A stretch of 21,587 nucleotides of DNA from DAOWGG01 sp965369815. GTDB lineage: Bacteria; Patescibacteriota; Gracilibacteria; UM-FILTER-43-11. A model generated the notes under the pieces. It was given only the letters and a program-made list of their open reading frames with translations. It did not search any database and had not been told where the DNA came from. The position numbers and the translations under genes were made by a program. The stretch spans positions 1-21,587 of the forward strand of contig CBDUQS010000022.1 of NCBI GenBank assembly GCA_965369815.1. Direction: 5' to 3'. This document shows, in pieces, positions 19,947 to 21,587 of the stretch; the first letter of the stretch is position 1; every line of letters begins with the position of its first letter.

Positions 19947-21587
19947 TTAGGCCGCTTTTTTCTTTAATTCTACATTTGCTCTTGTTGCAATCCGTTGTAA
20001 TTGATCTTCTTTTAATGAGCTGAAAAACTCTTGTCGGAATTCATCCAGTTTACCTTCAGGCCACGTACTTCCCCTTAAATTTGTAATTGTTTTATCTCCT
20101 TTCATAAAATCTCTAGCTGCTTGAACATATTGTTGGTTAAGCTTTTTATTTTTTTTGATTTCAGCTCTTAATTTTTTTAGCTGATCAGTGCTTAATGGTT
20201 CTTCTTTGGATTTTTCATCTAACTCTACAACTTCAACTTCGTCTATTTTAGGTTCTGGTTGTTTTTTAATTTGATCCGTTAGGGCAGCTAGTGAAAGTTC
20301 AATTTCAGTTGGCTCCTTAGCTCCCATTTCCTTGAAGGCTAATTTTCCTCCTTCTGTGTTTTTAATGGTTGCCACCTTTGCTTTTCCTTCTAGTTTATAA
20401 GCTAAGGTGTAACCTTTTTCAGCGTCATAATGAATGCTTAATTCAGTGACGCTTAGTTGGCTTTCTAGGTGAGCTCGAACGGCTTCCGTTCTTTGCTCAG
20501 GATAAGCTCCTGCTAACCTTTGATCGAATCCACTTTCGTTTCCTGAGGCAGCCAGCATAAACAGGCTGGTCGACTCTTCTGCATCTGTTGGATTCTGATG
20601 AATAGTTAATAGCTGTTCCAATGAAGGTTTTTTCTTTTGAAGAATTTCTACGTATTGATCTCGAGCTTCTTTTTGTTTTTCAAGTGGGTTTTTGCCATCT
20701 TCTAAATCAGGCACCATATCTTCTAAGGTTTCAGTATGTGAACCATTTACGGCTGTTTGAATCATCTCCATTAACTCTTTTAGCTGTCCTAGTAATCCAC
20801 TTTCACGAATGCGATTCGGTGTTAGTCGGCTTGTTACTTTATCAAGAGCACGACCGGTTTCTGGGGATGTCACTCTTCCTGCTAATGCTTGTATTCCTTC
20901 AATGGTTGGATCCAGTTGTTCATTGGCTTGATCTAAATAGTCGTTAGTGCTTTTTAATATTGCGAGTAGATCACCATTATTTGCTAGATCTCTTAAGTTA
21001 TCTACTTCACTATCAGCCCTGTACCATACACCACTTTCTAATTCATCCGTTCTTTCATTTCGTGCTTTTTCTAAATTCGTTAATCCTTGATTGTGCTCAT
21101 CCATTTTATCCGTACTTCTTAGTTCGTTATGACAAACTTCTTTTAGCTTTTTGTCCCAATCTTTTCCAGGCCGATATACATTATTAGTGGTTAAATCAAC
21201 CATATATTCAGGCTCCTCAGAATCATTTTTAAAGTTAATGTGGAATCGTTTTCCAAGAATCTTAGTAGCATCTTCGGAATTATTTTCTCCAAAATAATAA
21301 CTCAATCGATTCTCTCCATCATTTCGAGTTTCATCGAATCGCTCATTAAAGTAAGCGAGCTCTTTTGTGGTAGCTTTAAATTCTGGAAGATTTTCAGGCT
21401 TTGTCATTTCTGCAACTGCCCTTTCTAATACACTTCTATTGTCTTGTGGATTTTTACCATTCAGTACTTTGTCTAATTCTTGAAAAACTTTTTCTTCACT
21501 ATCTAGGTTTTGGATTGCGGTTACAAAATCGCCCCTTTCTCCAAATAAGCCTCCATTACTTTTTATAATATATTGCCCTAATCCTCG
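19947..21587 (-). CDS. Large protein of unknown function (5' end beyond window)
   Basis: The reading frame is open from its TAA (19947-19949) to the right edge, so the Met at 21407 is internal and the true start is outside. At least 546 residues are visible; the first 60, starting RGLGQYIIKSNGG, are continuous with the rest. It is soluble, acidic and mostly helical, with no signal peptide or membrane segment in the visible part. No known domain is recognised. A strand-rich segment (20255-20515) and a GSTWPEGKLDEFRQEF motif (about 20030-20078) resemble parts of the 1054-residue protein, suggesting common ancestry. A KKQPEPK linker precedes an acidic stretch and a basic C-terminus (NVELKKKAA). 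Gaps of 4 nt and a 1-base overlap with the next genes indicate one operon, whose promoter is off the window. Confidence 0.85.
   Translation of the reverse strand, partial: RGLGQYIIKSNGGLFGERGDFVTAIQNLDSEEKVFQELDKVLNGKNPQDNRSVLERAVAEMTKPENLPEFKATTKELAYFNERFDETRNDGENRLSYYFGENNSEDATKILGKRFHINFKNDSEEPEYMVDLTTNNVYRPGKDWDKKLKEVCHNELRSTDKMDEHNQGLTNLEKARNERTDELESGVWYRADSEVDNLRDLANNGDLLAILKSTNDYLDQANEQLDPTIEGIQALAGRVTSPETGRALDKVTSRLTPNRIRESGLLGQLKELMEMIQTAVNGSHTETLEDMVPDLEDGKNPLEKQKEARDQYVEILQKKKPSLEQLLTIHQNPTDAEESTSLFMLAASGNESGFDQRLAGAYPEQRTEAVRAHLESQLSVTELSIHYDAEKGYTLAYKLEGKAKVATIKNTEGGKLAFKEMGAKEPTEIELSLAALTDQIKKQPEPKIDEVEVVELDEKSKEEPLSTDQLKKLRAEIKKNKKLNQQYVQAARDFMKGDKTITNLRGSTWPEGKLDEFRQEFFSSLKEDQLQRIATRANVELKKKAA

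Noticed and set aside
1..21587. CRISPR array or insertion sequence
   Set aside because: No regularly spaced direct repeats with unique spacers, no transposase and no terminal inverted repeats with target duplications were found.

Overview
This 21.6 kb window looks like chromosomal DNA of a small-genome, AT-rich bacterium, most likely a member of the Candidate Phyla Radiation (Patescibacteria), possibly Peregrinibacteria/Gracilibacteria-like. The evidence is indirect: a stand-alone VirB4/TraC-type ATPase next to housekeeping genes, many orphan acidic or membrane proteins, and almost no Shine-Dalgarno sequences. UGA appears only as a stop codon; no conserved gene carries it in frame, so the UGA=Gly code of some Gracilibacteria is not in use. 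The lineage is an inference, since no rRNA or ribosomal protein gene is present.

Layout. Positions 1-300 hold no protein gene but may contain a structured RNA read on the minus strand (tmRNA-like, weakly supported). Positions 303-5214 carry an RRM RNA-binding protein (minus), an orphan acidic protein (plus), a VirB4/TraC-like ATPase (minus), a small orphan protein (plus) and a GGDEF diguanylate cyclase (minus). Convergent neighbours here overlap at their stop codons. The ATPase and the cyclase share a 23-nt identical promoter core. Positions 5250-11317 are a minus-strand block: mraY (peptidoglycan lipid I synthesis), dnaB (replicative helicase), recA, a lipoprotein, a zinc-ribbon protein and a membrane protein with a very long glutamate-rich tail. 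recA has a textbook sigma70-type promoter with two Gram-positive-type LexA boxes, one of them filling the -35/-10 spacer. Positions 11502-14983 run on the plus strand: a family-4 glycosyltransferase, nadK (NAD kinase) and tyrS (tyrosyl-tRNA synthetase). A GC-rich, hairpin-rich intergenic island separates nadK from tyrS.

Positions 14976-21587 are the least familiar part, all on the minus strand. They hold a secreted protein with a duplicated Cys-containing module and an AgmX/GltJ-like C-terminus, then (reading upstream) three tightly linked genes: a 1054-residue orphan, a tail-anchored 166-residue protein, and a large orphan whose 5' end lies outside the window. The two large proteins seem to share a domain and a GNS/GST...EFR motif, so they may be diverged paralogues joined through the membrane-anchored middle protein. 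This is the best candidate for an undescribed system, but no function can be assigned from sequence alone.

Predicted promoters are well formed (TTGNNN, 16-18 nt spacer, TATAAT-like) and put transcription starts about 3-32 nt upstream of start codons with almost no Shine-Dalgarno motifs, which suggests non-SD initiation.
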